DNA from: an uncultured Sphingobacteriales bacterium
GTDB lineage: Bacteria; Bacteroidota; Bacteroidia; Chitinophagales; Chitinophagaceae
NCBI GenBank assembly: GCA_946479435.1
Contig: CAMLFX010000080.1
Span: 1 to 15,423, forward strand
Reading direction: 5' to 3'
DNA length: 15,423 nucleotides
In this document: positions 1-8,188 of the stretch, piece by piece
How the letters are laid out: each line of letters starts with the position of its first letter
Numbering within the stretch: position 1 is the first letter of the stretch
Made by a program: the position numbers and the translations under genes
Notes under the pieces: model-generated
The model's database searches: none
What the model was told of the DNA's origin: nothing
The model's input: only the letters and a program-made list of their open reading frames with translations

Positions 1-61
1 TTCGAACCGCGGACCCTCTGCTTGTAAGGCAGATGCTCTGAACCAGCTGAGCTATGCTTCC
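1..61 (-). tRNA. tRNA-Val, anticodon TAC (partial)
   Basis: Read on the minus strand from 61, this gives acceptor 5' strand GGAAGCA, TA, a D arm closed by GCTC/GAGC, and an anticodon arm TCTGC-CTTACAA-GCAGA, followed by the start of the T arm ending in GTTCGAA at the window edge. The loop CTTACAA places TAC at positions 34-36, which reads valine GTA codons. The 3' T stem, acceptor strand and CCA lie outside the window, so the gene is cut by the window and not broken. Confidence 0.93.
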
Positions 62-206
62 TTCCGTTTTGGGATTGCAAAGATACACTCCTAAATGATT
101 TTGCCAAATCCTTTTTCAAAAAAATATCATCGCAATATGTTCACCAGTTCTTTGGTGCAGCTAGTCTGTTTTACAATGGTTATTTTCGCAGCACAAAAAC
201 AAAACT

Positions 207-1013
207 ATGCAAGCGCTTATAGAAGAAGCTTACCAGAACAGGGAGTTACTAAAAGATGAGAAATATAAAGATGCAGTAAGGCAGGCGATGGAAGAAATAG
301 ACAAGGGAAGGCTGCGCGTAGCATCGCCCACAGGCAACGGCTGGGAAGTGAACCAATGGGTAAAACAAGCTATTCTGTTATATTTTGGCATACAGCCCAT
401 GCAAACCTGGACGATGGAGCCTTTTGAGTTTTACGATAAAATGCTGCTGAAGAAAGGATATGCAGAGCTGGGTGTTCGCGCAGTGCCACACGCTGTGGCG
501 CGTTATGGTGCATATATAGCCCCTAATGTAGTGCTCATGCCATCGTACGTAAACATAGGTGCCTATGTAGATGAAGGTACCATGGTGGATACCTGGGCCA
601 CCGTTGGCTCTTGCGCACAAATAGGTAAAGGTGTGCACCTGAGCGGTGGGGTAGGTATTGGCGGTGTACTGGAGCCATTGCAGGCAGGGCCGGTTATTAT
701 AGAAGATGGTTGCTTTATAGGTTCGCGCTGTATAGTGGTAGAAGGTGTGGTGGTTGAAAAAGAAGCTGTACTTGGGGCTAATGTAGTGCTGACACAATCA
801 ACTAAAATAATAGATGTAAGCGGTAGTGAACCTATTGAATATAAAGGCCGTGTACCTGCACGTAGCGTAGTGATACCGGGCAGTTATGCTAAGAAATTTC
901 CTGCTGGCGAGTACCATGTAAATTGTGCGCTTATTATCGGTCAGCGTAAGCCTTCTACCGACCTTAAAACAAGCCTGAATGATGCCCTGCGCGATTTTAA
1001 TGTTTCGGTATAA
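207..1013 (+). CDS. dapD: 2,3,4,5-tetrahydropyridine-2,6-dicarboxylate N-succinyltransferase (DapD)
   Basis: This cytoplasmic enzyme transfers succinyl from succinyl-CoA to tetrahydrodipicolinate, the committed step of the succinylase branch leading to meso-diaminopimelate and lysine. The 268 residues are close to the usual 270-275 of the family. A helical N-terminal domain (about 1-100) is followed by a left-handed beta-helix of hexapeptide repeats (about 100-230). That region contains the conserved stretch GVGIGGVLEPLQAGPVIIED (about 148-167) and GCFIGSRCIVVEGVVV. The start is the first ATG, giving the expected N-terminus MQALIEEAYQNR; there is no clear Shine-Dalgarno. A weak TANNTTTG-like sequence, TATTTTCG at 181-188, lies 18 bases upstream of the ATG. 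The channel gene follows 20 bases after the stop, with no terminator between. Confidence 0.95.
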   Translation: MQALIEEAYQNRELLKDEKYKDAVRQAMEEIDKGRLRVASPTGNGWEVNQWVKQAILLYFGIQPMQTWTMEPFEFYDKMLLKKGYAELGVRAVPHAVARYGAYIAPNVVLMPSYVNIGAYVDEGTMVDTWATVGSCAQIGKGVHLSGGVGIGGVLEPLQAGPVIIEDGCFIGSRCIVVEGVVVEKEAVLGANVVLTQSTKIIDVSGSEPIEYKGRVPARSVVIPGSYAKKFPAGEYHVNCALIIGQRKPSTDLKTSLNDALRDFNVSV

Positions 1014-1033
1014 TTATTTTGTATGCACAGCAA

Positions 1034-2227
1034 ATGATTAGCTTTTTACTGCAAATAAACTGGGGCAACCTGGAGACGCGCATAGGTGGCGAACGTGCCA
1101 ACAACCTGCTGTGGTGCCTGGGCATAATAATAGGTACACTATTATTGAAGCGGCCTATTACAATGCTACTGTCAAAATTAATATCTGCTGTTACCAATCG
1201 GTTTACAGATAAAGATCATGGCAGCAAGTTCCGCATACTTATCCACCAACCCCTTGAGCAGCTTTTACAGACGATATTATTTTATATAGCTGTCAGTCAG
1301 TTAAGTATTATACTTAGCCGGTTTGTTTTTGAGCCTTATGCTAATAAAGCTAATGGTATACATCTGCGTATAGGCGACGTGACTGACCACATATTCCTTT
1401 TTCTTACTATCCTGTTTACTATACTGCTATTATCGCGCGTGGTAGATTTTATATACTTCGTGCAGCAAGATAAAGCAGAAGATGAAGAGAATAGGGAACG
1501 CCAGCAGCTATTACCATTGCTGAAAGAAATGGCTAAGCTGTTGTTATGGACCATTGGCTTGTTTTGGACGCTGGGAGCGGTGTTTCACGTTAATATACCT
1601 GCACTTATCACAGGTTTGGGTATTGGCGGTATCGCCATAGCTCTTGCTGCTAAAGAAAGTGTAGAGAACCTTTTTGCTGCCTTTACCATACTTACCGATA
1701 AGCCATTTCATGCATCAGATAACATAAGGCTGGGTACTATTGAAGGAGTGGTAGAACGCATTGGCTTTCGCAGCACAAGGTTGCGCAGCCCCGATGGTTC
1801 GGCATTTATTATTCCTAATAAAAAACTGGTAAATGAAAACCTGGAAAACCTGACTTATAGAAATACAACACGCGTAAAAATACCTGTTAATATAAAGTAC
1901 GGCCTAAGTTACAAAGACCTTGAGTTGATAATTGATCAGCTTAAAACAGAAATACCCGGGCTTAATAACGTAAAAAAGCCAATTGATATCACCCTGGAAA
2001 ATTTTGGTGAAAATGTTTTTCAGTTGCTTATAACCTATCATATAGATTTCCCCTTAGGTGCCGGTATATCAGCAACTGCAATAAAACAAAGTGTGGCTAT
2101 GCTTGCTTATAAAATTGTAAGCAAATACACCAATGCTGTCGGTGTAGATATTCCCAATTCTGAAAATGAGGCCGAGGAGGGTAATGATGCTGAAGAGGAA
2201 GACACTGCAGGAAACAGTATTATTTAA
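1034..2227 (+). CDS. MscS-family mechanosensitive ion channel
   Basis: Predicted inner-membrane channel that would open under osmotic down-shock. It has several N-terminal membrane segments (about 20-40, 75-100, 120-140 and 165-190). The MscS pore helix follows, with its Gly/Ala-rich run ALITGLGIGGIAIALAAKES at about 190-210. Next is the beta domain (DNIRLGTIEGVVERIGFRST and IIPNKKLVNENLENL), then an alpha/beta C-terminal domain and an acidic tail rich in Glu (last about 25 residues). At 397 residues it is longer than E. coli MscS (286), as are many Bacteroidota homologues with extra N-terminal helices. I chose ATG 1034. An in-frame TTG at 1019 exists, but it sits inside TATTTTG (1015-1021), a likely promoter -7 element, which would give a very short leader. 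It may also be read through from dapD. Confidence 0.9.
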   Translation: MISFLLQINWGNLETRIGGERANNLLWCLGIIIGTLLLKRPITMLLSKLISAVTNRFTDKDHGSKFRILIHQPLEQLLQTILFYIAVSQLSIILSRFVFEPYANKANGIHLRIGDVTDHIFLFLTILFTILLLSRVVDFIYFVQQDKAEDEENRERQQLLPLLKEMAKLLLWTIGLFWTLGAVFHVNIPALITGLGIGGIAIALAAKESVENLFAAFTILTDKPFHASDNIRLGTIEGVVERIGFRSTRLRSPDGSAFIIPNKKLVNENLENLTYRNTTRVKIPVNIKYGLSYKDLELIIDQLKTEIPGLNNVKKPIDITLENFGENVFQLLITYHIDFPLGAGISATAIKQSVAMLAYKIVSKYTNAVGVDIPNSENEAEEGNDAEEEDTAGNSII

Positions 2228-2341
2228 AATATTTTGGGAATTCTATTCCACGTTTGCTGACAAATAAATATTTAAATATGTTGATTATTAATAATTAATA
2301 TTATTTTATTATAAACGCAAGTTAGGTAATACTAGTAAAAT

Positions 2342-2370
2342 ATGCCTTGATTATCAATTCATTAAGGCAT
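2342..2370. terminator. Hairpin downstream of the MscS-type gene, possible weak terminator
   Basis: ATGCCTTGAT (2342-2351) pairs with ATTAAGGCAT (2361-2370) across a 9-base loop: ten pairs with one G-T wobble. No strong T run follows, so this is only a possible terminator. The surrounding 2228-2468 region is very AT-rich. It also holds the palindrome ATGAGCTCAT (2406-2415) and a TGGTTT/AAACCA hairpin (2440-2454) just before the next gene. I see no gene in it. Confidence 0.35.
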
Positions 2371-2468
2371 TTAAATGTCAATTTTAATCATATTGAACAA
2401 TTTAAATGAGCTCATCCTTAGGCAACGTCTTCATTAGCCTGGTTTTTTAAACCATATCTGTGAAACTA

Positions 2469-2732
2469 ATGGTACCCCGTAATATGTGGTTTAATATTTT
2501 AAAAAATAAAGATGGAAGAAGCCGCTTCGAACTAAACGGGATTCAGATGGTTTTTGATGGTTTTACTGAAAAGCAAGGCCTGCATTATATACAAAACCCC
2601 GAACGCGCAATTGCTTATTTTAATATTAAAAACGAAATATATGGGGTTTCCAACCAGCTTAGTGTATATAAAACTGCAGAAGAGTTTTATGATGTAATGA
2701 AAAAGCAATTTGCCTTTTTCAGGAGCCGATAA
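2469..2732 (+). CDS. Small protein of unknown function
   Basis: Not recognised. It is about 87 residues, cytoplasmic in appearance (no signal peptide or membrane segment), of mixed charge and rich in aromatic residues (WFNIL, FDGF, YFNIK, YGVS, FAFF). The C-terminal part looks helical (KTAEEFYDVMKKQFAFF). The start is uncertain: GTG 2460, ATG 2469 and ATG 2484 are in frame, and none has a good ribosome binding site; I chose the first ATG. A 6-bp hairpin (2440-2454) lies just upstream and could affect initiation. It is convergent with the next gene, with only three bases between the stop codons. Codon use and composition fit a real gene, but no family is assigned. Confidence 0.6.
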   Translation: MVPRNMWFNILKNKDGRSRFELNGIQMVFDGFTEKQGLHYIQNPERAIAYFNIKNEIYGVSNQLSVYKTAEEFYDVMKKQFAFFRSR

Positions 2733-2735
2733 ATA

Positions 2736-3461
2736 CTAATGGGTCGATCTGCTTCTTCCCATCCTGGCCCTTATACCCCGCTCTCTATAAAGTGCAACCG
2801 TTTGCTTTATGTAGTTATAAAAGTTGTACTCATTCATACTTCTTAGTTGCTCGTATGTAGGCCTGAACATTTGCATGTATTGCATGGCACTGTCGCCTTT
2901 CAGGCCTGTAACATTTTCAATAACCTTTTCGTTAAAGCTATAGTCGATATACTTTTGTTTCTGGTACCAGATATATTCTTTTTGAAAAGCCCATATCTGT
3001 TGGTTTTGCTTGCTCAGCGCCCAGAAGGGATGCTGTATAGCATCTAATCCTGTAAGTTGCGGGAAATCTATTTCCTTTTTATATAGCCGGTAATATTTAA
3101 GGCTGTCAGAATGATAATCAGGTGCCGCACCGGCTATTTCCACGGGTGTAGCCATGTTTTCTTCCAGCACTACTTTAAAAAATGAGGGTATATTCCCTTG
3201 TGGCATCCGTACCCTAAGTACCCTGTATCCTTCTTTTTTAAATGCTACCAGCTGCCCTCTTGTTATCTCTATAGTGAATTTGCCGTTATCATCGCAAATC
3301 ACCTCTGCATCTGTGTACATATTTTGTACGGTAACATCGGTAAGTGGCTTACCATTAGCCGCATCCAATATTTGTCCCTGTATGCTCTGGGCAAAGGCAA
3401 TAGGGCTAACCATGCAAAATAAAAGCATGTTTATCAAACAAATACATCGGGGCATATTCAA
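2736..3461 (-). CDS. Exported protein with carboxypeptidase-regulatory-like (CarboxypepD_reg-like) domain
   Basis: 241 residues. A signal peptide occupies about 1-25: charged start, hydrophobic INMLLFCMVSPIAFA, likely cleavage after AFA before QS. Residues about 26-110 form a beta-sandwich of the carboxypeptidase-regulatory-like type (IQGQILDAANGKPLTDVTVQ, then DDNGKFTIEI and FKKEGYRVL). The rest is a Tyr/Lys-rich helical region without a known motif (DSLKYYRLYKKEIDFPQL, WAFQKEYIWYQKQKYIDY). In Bacteroidota such proteins are usually periplasmic or surface-associated, and their function is rarely known. The start ATG at 3461 gives a normal signal peptide; the in-frame Met at codon 3 is an alternative. 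It is divergent from pyrD, with 85 bases between the starts. Confidence 0.8.
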   Translation of the reverse strand: MNMPRCICLINMLLFCMVSPIAFAQSIQGQILDAANGKPLTDVTVQNMYTDAEVICDDNGKFTIEITRGQLVAFKKEGYRVLRVRMPQGNIPSFFKVVLEENMATPVEIAGAAPDYHSDSLKYYRLYKKEIDFPQLTGLDAIQHPFWALSKQNQQIWAFQKEYIWYQKQKYIDYSFNEKVIENVTGLKGDSAMQYMQMFRPTYEQLRSMNEYNFYNYIKQTVALYRERGIRARMGRSRSTH

Positions 3462-3530
3462 TGCTAAGATAAGTGTTCAAATGCTTGTCTGTTCACGTTA
3501 AATTGTTAAAAAAGATATAATAGCCCACTG

Positions 3531-3538
3531 TATCTTTG
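3531..3538 (+). promoter_or_regulatory. Promoter -7 element of pyrD
   Basis: TATCTTTG matches the Bacteroidota primary-sigma -7 consensus TANNTTTG exactly and lies only eight bases before the pyrD ATG, so the transcript should have a very short leader or none. The -33 element is unclear: a TTG at 3503-3505 gives a spacer of 25, longer than the usual 19-21. Confidence 0.55.
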
Positions 3539-3546
3539 CCCCCGCT

Positions 3547-4581
3547 ATGTATGCACTTATTCGCAAAGCATTATTTACGTTGCAGCCTGAAGAAGCGCAT
3601 AATTTCGCTATGAAACAGCTGAAATTTGCTTATTCTGTTCCTGTCATCAAAAACTGGTTAAAATCTCAGTTCATTGTTAAGAGCCCTCAACTGGAGCGCG
3701 AGCTATGGGGTTTAAAGTTTCCTAATCCTGTTGGCCTGGCTGCGGGTTTCGATAAAGACGCGAAATATACCGATCCGTTAGCGTGCCTTGGTTTTGGCTT
3801 TATAGAAATAGGTACCGTAACACCGCGCCCTCAGCCCGGCAACCCCAGGCCACGGTCTTTTCGTGTGCCTGCCGATAAGGGGCTTATCAACCGCATGGGT
3901 TTTAATAACGATGGTGCAAAAGCTGCTGCCGAACGTTTGAAACACCGTAAGGAACGCCTGATAATTGGTGGTAATATTGGCAAGAATAAGGATACCCCTA
4001 ATGAGCAGGCTATTGATGACTATGTGGCTTGCTTTAAAGATCTATATAACGATGTAGATTACTTTGTGGTGAATGTAAGCAGCCCGAACACGCCCGGTTT
4101 ACGTGCATTGCAGGACAAAGGTCCGCTAATGGAGATACTGAACAAGCTGATGGCGCTAAACAAAGAAATGGGTAAGCCCAAGCCGCTATTGTTGAAAATT
4201 GCCCCCGATCTTACCAACGGGCAACTGGATGATATAATAAGCATTGTAAAAGAAACAGGCATCGACGGGCTGGTGGCAACTAATACAACAATTAGCCGTG
4301 AGGGATTAAAAACTTCACAGGCAGAAATAAAACAAATAGGTGCCGGGGGATTAAGCGGGCTGCCTGTTAAGCAAAGAGCAACAGAAGTAATACGTTATAT
4401 ACATAAGAATAGCAACGGCACAATACCTGTAATAGCTGTGGGTGGTATTTTCACAGCTGAAGACGCATTAGAAAAACTGGAAGCGGGCGCAGTTTTGGTA
4501 CAGGTATATACAGGCTTCATTTACGAAGGGCCTGCAATAGCAGCTAATATTTGTAAAGGCATTTTAAAATCATCAAAATAA
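3547..4581 (+). CDS. pyrD: Dihydroorotate dehydrogenase (quinone), class 2
   Basis: Oxidises dihydroorotate to orotate in pyrimidine synthesis, passing electrons through FMN to membrane quinone. The 344 residues are typical of class 2. The N-terminal amphipathic region (about 1-45) is where the family associates with the membrane and binds quinone. Barrel motifs follow: [13 protein letters not shown] (60-72), [20 protein letters not shown] (86-105) and NRMGFNNDG (115-123). [11 protein letters not shown] (176-186) has the class 2 catalytic serine (Ser179), where class 1 uses cysteine. The FMN phosphate site is [12 protein letters not shown] plus [12 protein letters not shown] near the C-terminus. 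ATG 3547 gives the standard N-terminus. The terC-like gene begins one base after the stop, so the two are almost surely co-transcribed. Confidence 0.96.
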   Translation: MYALIRKALFTLQPEEAHNFAMKQLKFAYSVPVIKNWLKSQFIVKSPQLERELWGLKFPNPVGLAAGFDKDAKYTDPLACLGFGFIEIGTVTPRPQPGNPRPRSFRVPADKGLINRMGFNNDGAKAAAERLKHRKERLIIGGNIGKNKDTPNEQAIDDYVACFKDLYNDVDYFVVNVSSPNTPGLRALQDKGPLMEILNKLMALNKEMGKPKPLLLKIAPDLTNGQLDDIISIVKETGIDGLVATNTTISREGLKTSQAEIKQIGAGGLSGLPVKQRATEVIRYIHKNSNGTIPVIAVGGIFTAEDALEKLEAGAVLVQVYTGFIYEGPAIAANICKGILKSSK

Positions 4582-4582
4582 C

Positions 4583-5359
4583 ATGGCAGATCTGTTAACG
4601 CTCGATGCATTAATAAGCCTGGTAACATTAAGCTTACTGGAAATTGTATTAGGTATAGACAATGTAATATTTGTATCTATAGTAATGGGCCGCCTGCCCT
4701 ATACGCAGCAACCAAAGGCAAGACGTGTGTGGATGGTTACCGGTATTGCAGTAAGGGTAGTGCTGTTGGTATGCCTGGGTTGGCTGGTACGCAATCCTTT
4801 AAAAGTACCGGTTGGTGGTTATACCTTTGAGCTGGGTAACCTTGTTATGCTGGTGGGGGGCTTATTTCTTATCTGGAAGACTATAAAAGAGATACATCAT
4901 AAACTGGAAGGAGATGAAGAAGCGTTGGAGAATAACGCTATTAAAAAAGCAGGTATCAGCTTTGCAAATGCAGTAGGGCAAATTATACTTATCGATTTAG
5001 TATTCTCTTTCGATAGTATGATAACAGCGGTAGGGCTTGCCAAGCATGTGGAGGTAATGATTGTAGCAGTAGTTATTGCTATGTTTATAATGTTCTTGTT
5101 CAGCGCTAAGATCGCTGCTTTCATACACAAGCATCCTACTTTAAAAATGCTTGCACTGGCATTTCTTGTCATGGTAGGTTTTACACTGTTTTTCGAAGGG
5201 CTGGAGCCTATACATCATCAGCATATTCCTAAGGGTTATGTGTATTTCGCTATGGCATTTTCATTTGGTGTTGAATTGCTCAATATGAAACTCCGTAAAA
5301 CTTCACAGATCAAAGTGAATCTTCAGGAGCCCGATCCGGAGAAACTAAATAAAAAATAA
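4583..5359 (+). CDS. TerC-family integral membrane protein
   Basis: 258-residue protein with about seven membrane segments. TerC family hallmarks are the acidic membrane motifs EIVLGIDNVIF (20-30; Glu20, Asp26) and IDLVFSFDSMITAVG (137-151; Asp138, Asp144). GRLP follows the first segment, as in many homologues. Family members have been linked to tellurite resistance and, more recently, to metal (notably manganese) export and metal loading of exported proteins; which applies here cannot be told from sequence. The C-terminus is hydrophilic (KVNLQEPDPEKLNKK). It starts one base after pyrD stops and is followed directly by a strong terminator, so it is the last gene of a two-gene unit. Confidence 0.9.
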   Translation: MADLLTLDALISLVTLSLLEIVLGIDNVIFVSIVMGRLPYTQQPKARRVWMVTGIAVRVVLLVCLGWLVRNPLKVPVGGYTFELGNLVMLVGGLFLIWKTIKEIHHKLEGDEEALENNAIKKAGISFANAVGQIILIDLVFSFDSMITAVGLAKHVEVMIVAVVIAMFIMFLFSAKIAAFIHKHPTLKMLALAFLVMVGFTLFFEGLEPIHHQHIPKGYVYFAMAFSFGVELLNMKLRKTSQIKVNLQEPDPEKLNKK

Positions 5360-5392
5360 TATAAATGCCGGTTTTATACCGGCATTTATATT
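5358..5392 (+). terminator. Intrinsic terminator after the pyrD-terC unit
   Basis: A perfect 15-bp stem, 5358-5372 with 5378-5392 (core ATGCCGGT / ACCGGCAT), closes a five-base loop TTTAT. It starts inside the terC stop codon. The lower stem is A/T only, so it is close to symmetric, but no convergent gene needs it. Confidence 0.8.
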
Positions 5393-5430
5393 TCTATATA
5401 TAGCCGCCTAAAGAAAAGAAGAATAAATAA

Positions 5431-5444
5431 TTAGATTAATCTAA
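5431..5444. promoter_or_regulatory. Perfect 14-bp palindrome upstream of the TonB receptor promoter (candidate operator)
   Basis: TTAGATTAATCTAA is exactly self-complementary and ends nine bases before the -33 element of the receptor promoter. The TTAG half-site recalls operators of the DtxR metal-repressor family (consensus TTAGGTTAGCCTAACCTAA). A metal-responsive repressor is therefore a reasonable inference for a TonB-dependent receptor gene, but no regulator is encoded in the window. Confidence 0.45.
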
Positions 5445-5452
5445 AAAAATAG

Positions 5453-5483
5453 TTTGTTGTAATATAAATAATATATAGGTTTG
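5453..5483 (+). promoter_or_regulatory. Promoter of the TonB-dependent receptor
   Basis: TTTG (5453-5456), a 19-base spacer, and TAGGTTTG (5476-5483) match the Bacteroidota TTTG-N19/21-TANNTTTG promoter exactly. The expected start of transcription is around 5488-5491, giving a leader of about 13-16 bases before ATG 5504. Confidence 0.75.
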
Positions 5484-5503
5484 CCGAAAGATTTGTATTG
5501 CTT

Positions 5504-7765
5504 ATGAAGATCTTGAGGTGTTTACTCCTTTTATGTTTGCTTCCGGCCTCTGTATATGCTCAATATGGCAATATAAGAGGCACAATTAGCGATGCTGATG
5601 GCAATATGTTTGAGTTGGCGACGATAGGCATACCCACGTTGAATAAAGGGGCAACCTCAGGTGTTGATGGTACTTTTATGATACCCGATATACCCTATGG
5701 GAACTATGAATTAATAATAAGTGCAATAGGGTATAAGACCCTGAAACAAAAAGTTAGCGTTACTAGCAGTGTGCCGGCGGTAGTCACTATCACTATCAAA
5801 AAAGAGCCTCATACCTCGCTCGATGAAGTAGTGGTGACCGGTACTATGAAAGAGATCAGTCGTACGGAAAGTCCGATACCGGTTGAGATCATTACACCTA
5901 AATTATTTCAAAAAAATCCAACACCCAGTTTATTTGAGGCGGTAGGCATGGTAAATGGCGTACAGCCACAATTGAATTGTAACGTGTGTAATACCGGCGA
6001 TATACATATCAATGGTATGGAAGGGCCTTATACGATGATATTGATAGATGGTATGCCCATTGTAAGTGCCCTTTCTACCGTGTATGGCTTAAGCGGCATA
6101 CCCAATAGCATGGTAGAAAGAATTGAAGTGGTAAAAGGGCCGGGCTCATCATTATATGGGTCTGAGGCAATGGGCGGTATTATCAACGTTATTACTAAGA
6201 AGCCTTTACATGCCCCGGTTCTTAGTGCCGATTTGTTTGCTACATCCTGGGGCGAAGTAAGCGCAGATGCCGCTATGAAAATAAATGCAGGCAAAGCATC
6301 AGCCTTGCTGGGCGTTAACTATTTCAATTATCAAAATCCTATTGATAATAATAAGGATAATTTCACTGACCTCACTTTGCAAAACAGAATATCATTGTTT
6401 AATAAATGGAGCCTGGAACGTAAAGAGAGCAGGATGGCAAGCTTAGGCTTGCGTTATGTATATGAAGACCGCTGGGGTGGTGAAATGAATTGGACTAAAA
6501 AAGACCGGGGTTCGGATAGCATCTATGGCGAGAGCATTTATACCAAACGTATTGAGTTGATCGGTTTGTATCAATTACCATTCACTGAAAAGATCTACAC
6601 GCAATTCTCTTACAACTGGCACAACCAGGATTCATGGTATGGAGTAACACCCTATATGGCTACTCAACAGGTAGGTTTTGTGCAAACCTATTGGGATAAA
6701 CAATTGGGCGGTGGTCATAATACATTATTGGGTGCTTCGCTACGATATACTATGTACGATGATAATACACCCGGTACGCTGAAAGCAGACGGCATAACTA
6801 ATGAGCCATCGGTTACTATATTGCCCGGTGTATTTGTACAAGATGAGTGGACACTCTCTAAAAAGCATAAACTGTTGGGTGGCTATCGTTACGATTACGA
6901 TAAGAACCATGGTAATGTGCATTCACCACGCATTGCATATAAGTTTGCACCAAACCCCAATAACACACTACGCGCAAGTTTTGGTACTGGCTTCAGGGTA
7001 GTTAATCTCTTCACTGAAGACCATGCTGCACTTACAGGTGCAAGAGAGGTTATTATTGCAGAAGCATTGAACCCTGAAAGGTCTTACAATGGCAACCTGA
7101 ACTATGTACTAAAGATTCCCGCTAACGATTTTTATATTGGCCTCGACGCAACTGCTTTTTATTCTTACTTCACCAATAAGATAGTGGGCGATTTTGATAG
7201 CGATCCTAATAAGATCATTTACAATAACCTGCATGGGCATGCTATATCGCAGGGTATATCGCTGAATACAGATATTGTATTCAACTTCCCCCTGAAGTTA
7301 ATATTGGGCGCTACCTATATGAATGTGTATCAGGTAGAAGATAATGGCAAGGGTCAGCAGCAGCGTGTACAACAATTGCATGCGCCAAAATGGTCGGGCA
7401 ATTTCGTAGTAAGCTATAGTTTTATGAAAGGCTATACTATCGACCTTACTGGCAAGGTAAATGGCCCTATGCGTTTGCCGATATTGCCCAATGATTACCG
7501 CCCTGAATATTCACCATGGTATTGCATTGCCAATATACAAATCACCCGAAAGCTAAAGAGTGGATTAGAGGTATATGGGGGGGTAAAGAACCTTTTTAAT
7601 TTTGTACCCGCCGATCCTATATTACGTCCGTTCGATCCGTTCGACAAAAATGTGAATGATCCTGTAAATAATCCCAATGGCTATACATTCGATCCCGGTT
7701 ATAACTATGCATCGCTGCAAGGTATAAGAGCCTTCGCTGGTGTGCGATACAATTTGTTCAGGTAA
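5504..7765 (+). CDS. TonB-dependent outer membrane receptor, metal/cofactor uptake type
   Basis: 753 residues from ATG 5504; an in-frame TTG at 5498 would only add two residues. A signal peptide (about 1-19, ending VYA) is followed by a carboxypeptidase-regulatory-like domain (about 21-100), then a TonB-box-like segment SLDEVVVTGT (105-114). The plug spans about 120-230, with ILIDGMPIV, VERIEVVKGPGSSLYGSEAMGGIINVITKK and an unusual CNVCNTGDIHINGMEG (Cys159, Cys162). The rest is a beta-barrel ending in an aromatic-rich strand (FAGVRYNLF). The family imports ferric chelates, haem, cobalamin or other metal ligands using proton motive force relayed by TonB. The plug pattern looks like metal/cofactor receptors more than a SusC glycan importer, and no SusD gene follows. 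The operator-like palindrome upstream fits metal control. Substrate not determined. Confidence 0.9.
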   Translation: MKILRCLLLLCLLPASVYAQYGNIRGTISDADGNMFELATIGIPTLNKGATSGVDGTFMIPDIPYGNYELIISAIGYKTLKQKVSVTSSVPAVVTITIKKEPHTSLDEVVVTGTMKEISRTESPIPVEIITPKLFQKNPTPSLFEAVGMVNGVQPQLNCNVCNTGDIHINGMEGPYTMILIDGMPIVSALSTVYGLSGIPNSMVERIEVVKGPGSSLYGSEAMGGIINVITKKPLHAPVLSADLFATSWGEVSADAAMKINAGKASALLGVNYFNYQNPIDNNKDNFTDLTLQNRISLFNKWSLERKESRMASLGLRYVYEDRWGGEMNWTKKDRGSDSIYGESIYTKRIELIGLYQLPFTEKIYTQFSYNWHNQDSWYGVTPYMATQQVGFVQTYWDKQLGGGHNTLLGASLRYTMYDDNTPGTLKADGITNEPSVTILPGVFVQDEWTLSKKHKLLGGYRYDYDKNHGNVHSPRIAYKFAPNPNNTLRASFGTGFRVVNLFTEDHAALTGAREVIIAEALNPERSYNGNLNYVLKIPANDFYIGLDATAFYSYFTNKIVGDFDSDPNKIIYNNLHGHAISQGISLNTDIVFNFPLKLILGATYMNVYQVEDNGKGQQQRVQQLHAPKWSGNFVVSYSFMKGYTIDLTGKVNGPMRLPILPNDYRPEYSPWYCIANIQITRKLKSGLEVYGGVKNLFNFVPADPILRPFDPFDKNVNDPVNNPNGYTFDPGYNYASLQGIRAFAGVRYNLFR

Positions 7766-7812
7766 TAATAACAATTGTAGTCTTGAGAAAAACCCAATGA
7801 CAGAAACTATCG

Positions 7813-7820
7813 TACATTTG
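7813..7820 (+). promoter_or_regulatory. Promoter -7 element of tatA
   Basis: TACATTTG matches TANNTTTG exactly and lies 43 bases before the tatA start. A clear -33 TTTG at the right distance was not found. Confidence 0.4.
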
Positions 7821-7863
7821 TAAGCAGCGCAATTATTATATACTGCATTTTAAATAAGATATT

Positions 7864-8070
7864 ATGGCTTTATTGAACATTCATCCGTCATTATTGATGT
7901 CTATGCCCAGTGGTGGCGAATGGCTTTGGATCATTCTTATAGTAGTACTTTTGTTTGGGGCTAAGAAAATACCGGATCTTGCAAGAGGTTTAGGTAAAGG
8001 CATGAAAGAATTCAAGGATGCTAAAGAGGGTAAAGACGACGAAACCACACCAACTACTGATAGCAAGTAA
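7864..8070 (+). CDS. tatA: Twin-arginine translocase subunit TatA/TatE family
   Basis: 68 residues. A short periplasmic N-terminus is followed by one membrane helix (about 20-32, [14 protein letters not shown]). After the hinge comes the amphipathic helix signature [20 protein letters not shown], then a charged disordered tail. This is the classical TatA/E layout. TatA oligomers form the pathway through which TatC-recognised folded proteins cross the inner membrane. Length (most TatA are 60-90) and motif order are normal. tatC is not in the window. It has its own terminator and converges on two ferritin-like genes whose products carry twin-arginine signals, the likely local clients. Confidence 0.93.
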   Translation: MALLNIHPSLLMSMPSGGEWLWIILIVVLLFGAKKIPDLARGLGKGMKEFKDAKEGKDDETTPTTDSK

Positions 8071-8088
8071 ATCGCAACAATATTATTT

Positions 8089-8118
8089 GAATGGAGCATC
8101 ATTGGTGCTCCATTTTTT
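8089..8118 (+). terminator. Intrinsic terminator of tatA
   Basis: AATGGAGCA (8090-8098) and TGCTCCATT (8106-8114) form a perfect 9-bp stem (plus a G-T pair below), loop of seven, followed by a run of T to 8118. Confidence 0.85.
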
Positions 8119-8142
8119 ATTTCTGAAAATTTAGGAAAAAGC

Positions 8143-8170
8143 AAAGGGCACCACTAATGTGGTGCCCTTT
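8143..8170 (-). terminator. Intrinsic terminator of the ferritin-like gene pair
   Basis: AAAGGGCACCAC (8143-8154) and GTGGTGCCCTTT (8159-8170) form a perfect 12-bp stem with a TAAT loop. It lies 18 bases beyond the stop of the minus-strand gene. On that strand the stem runs into TTTGCTTTTTCC; it could also act as a second stop for tatA transcripts. Confidence 0.85.
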
Positions 8171-8188
8171 TGTAGTTGACAAACTATA

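Noticed and set aside
378..797. Minus-strand frame of 139 codons inside dapD
   Set aside because: It is fully covered by a well-supported dapD on the other strand, and the translation has no sensible features.
2283..2330. AT-rich palindromes such as ATTATTAATAAT
   Set aside because: Expected by chance in such AT-rich sequence, and not placed near a promoter or start in a telling way.
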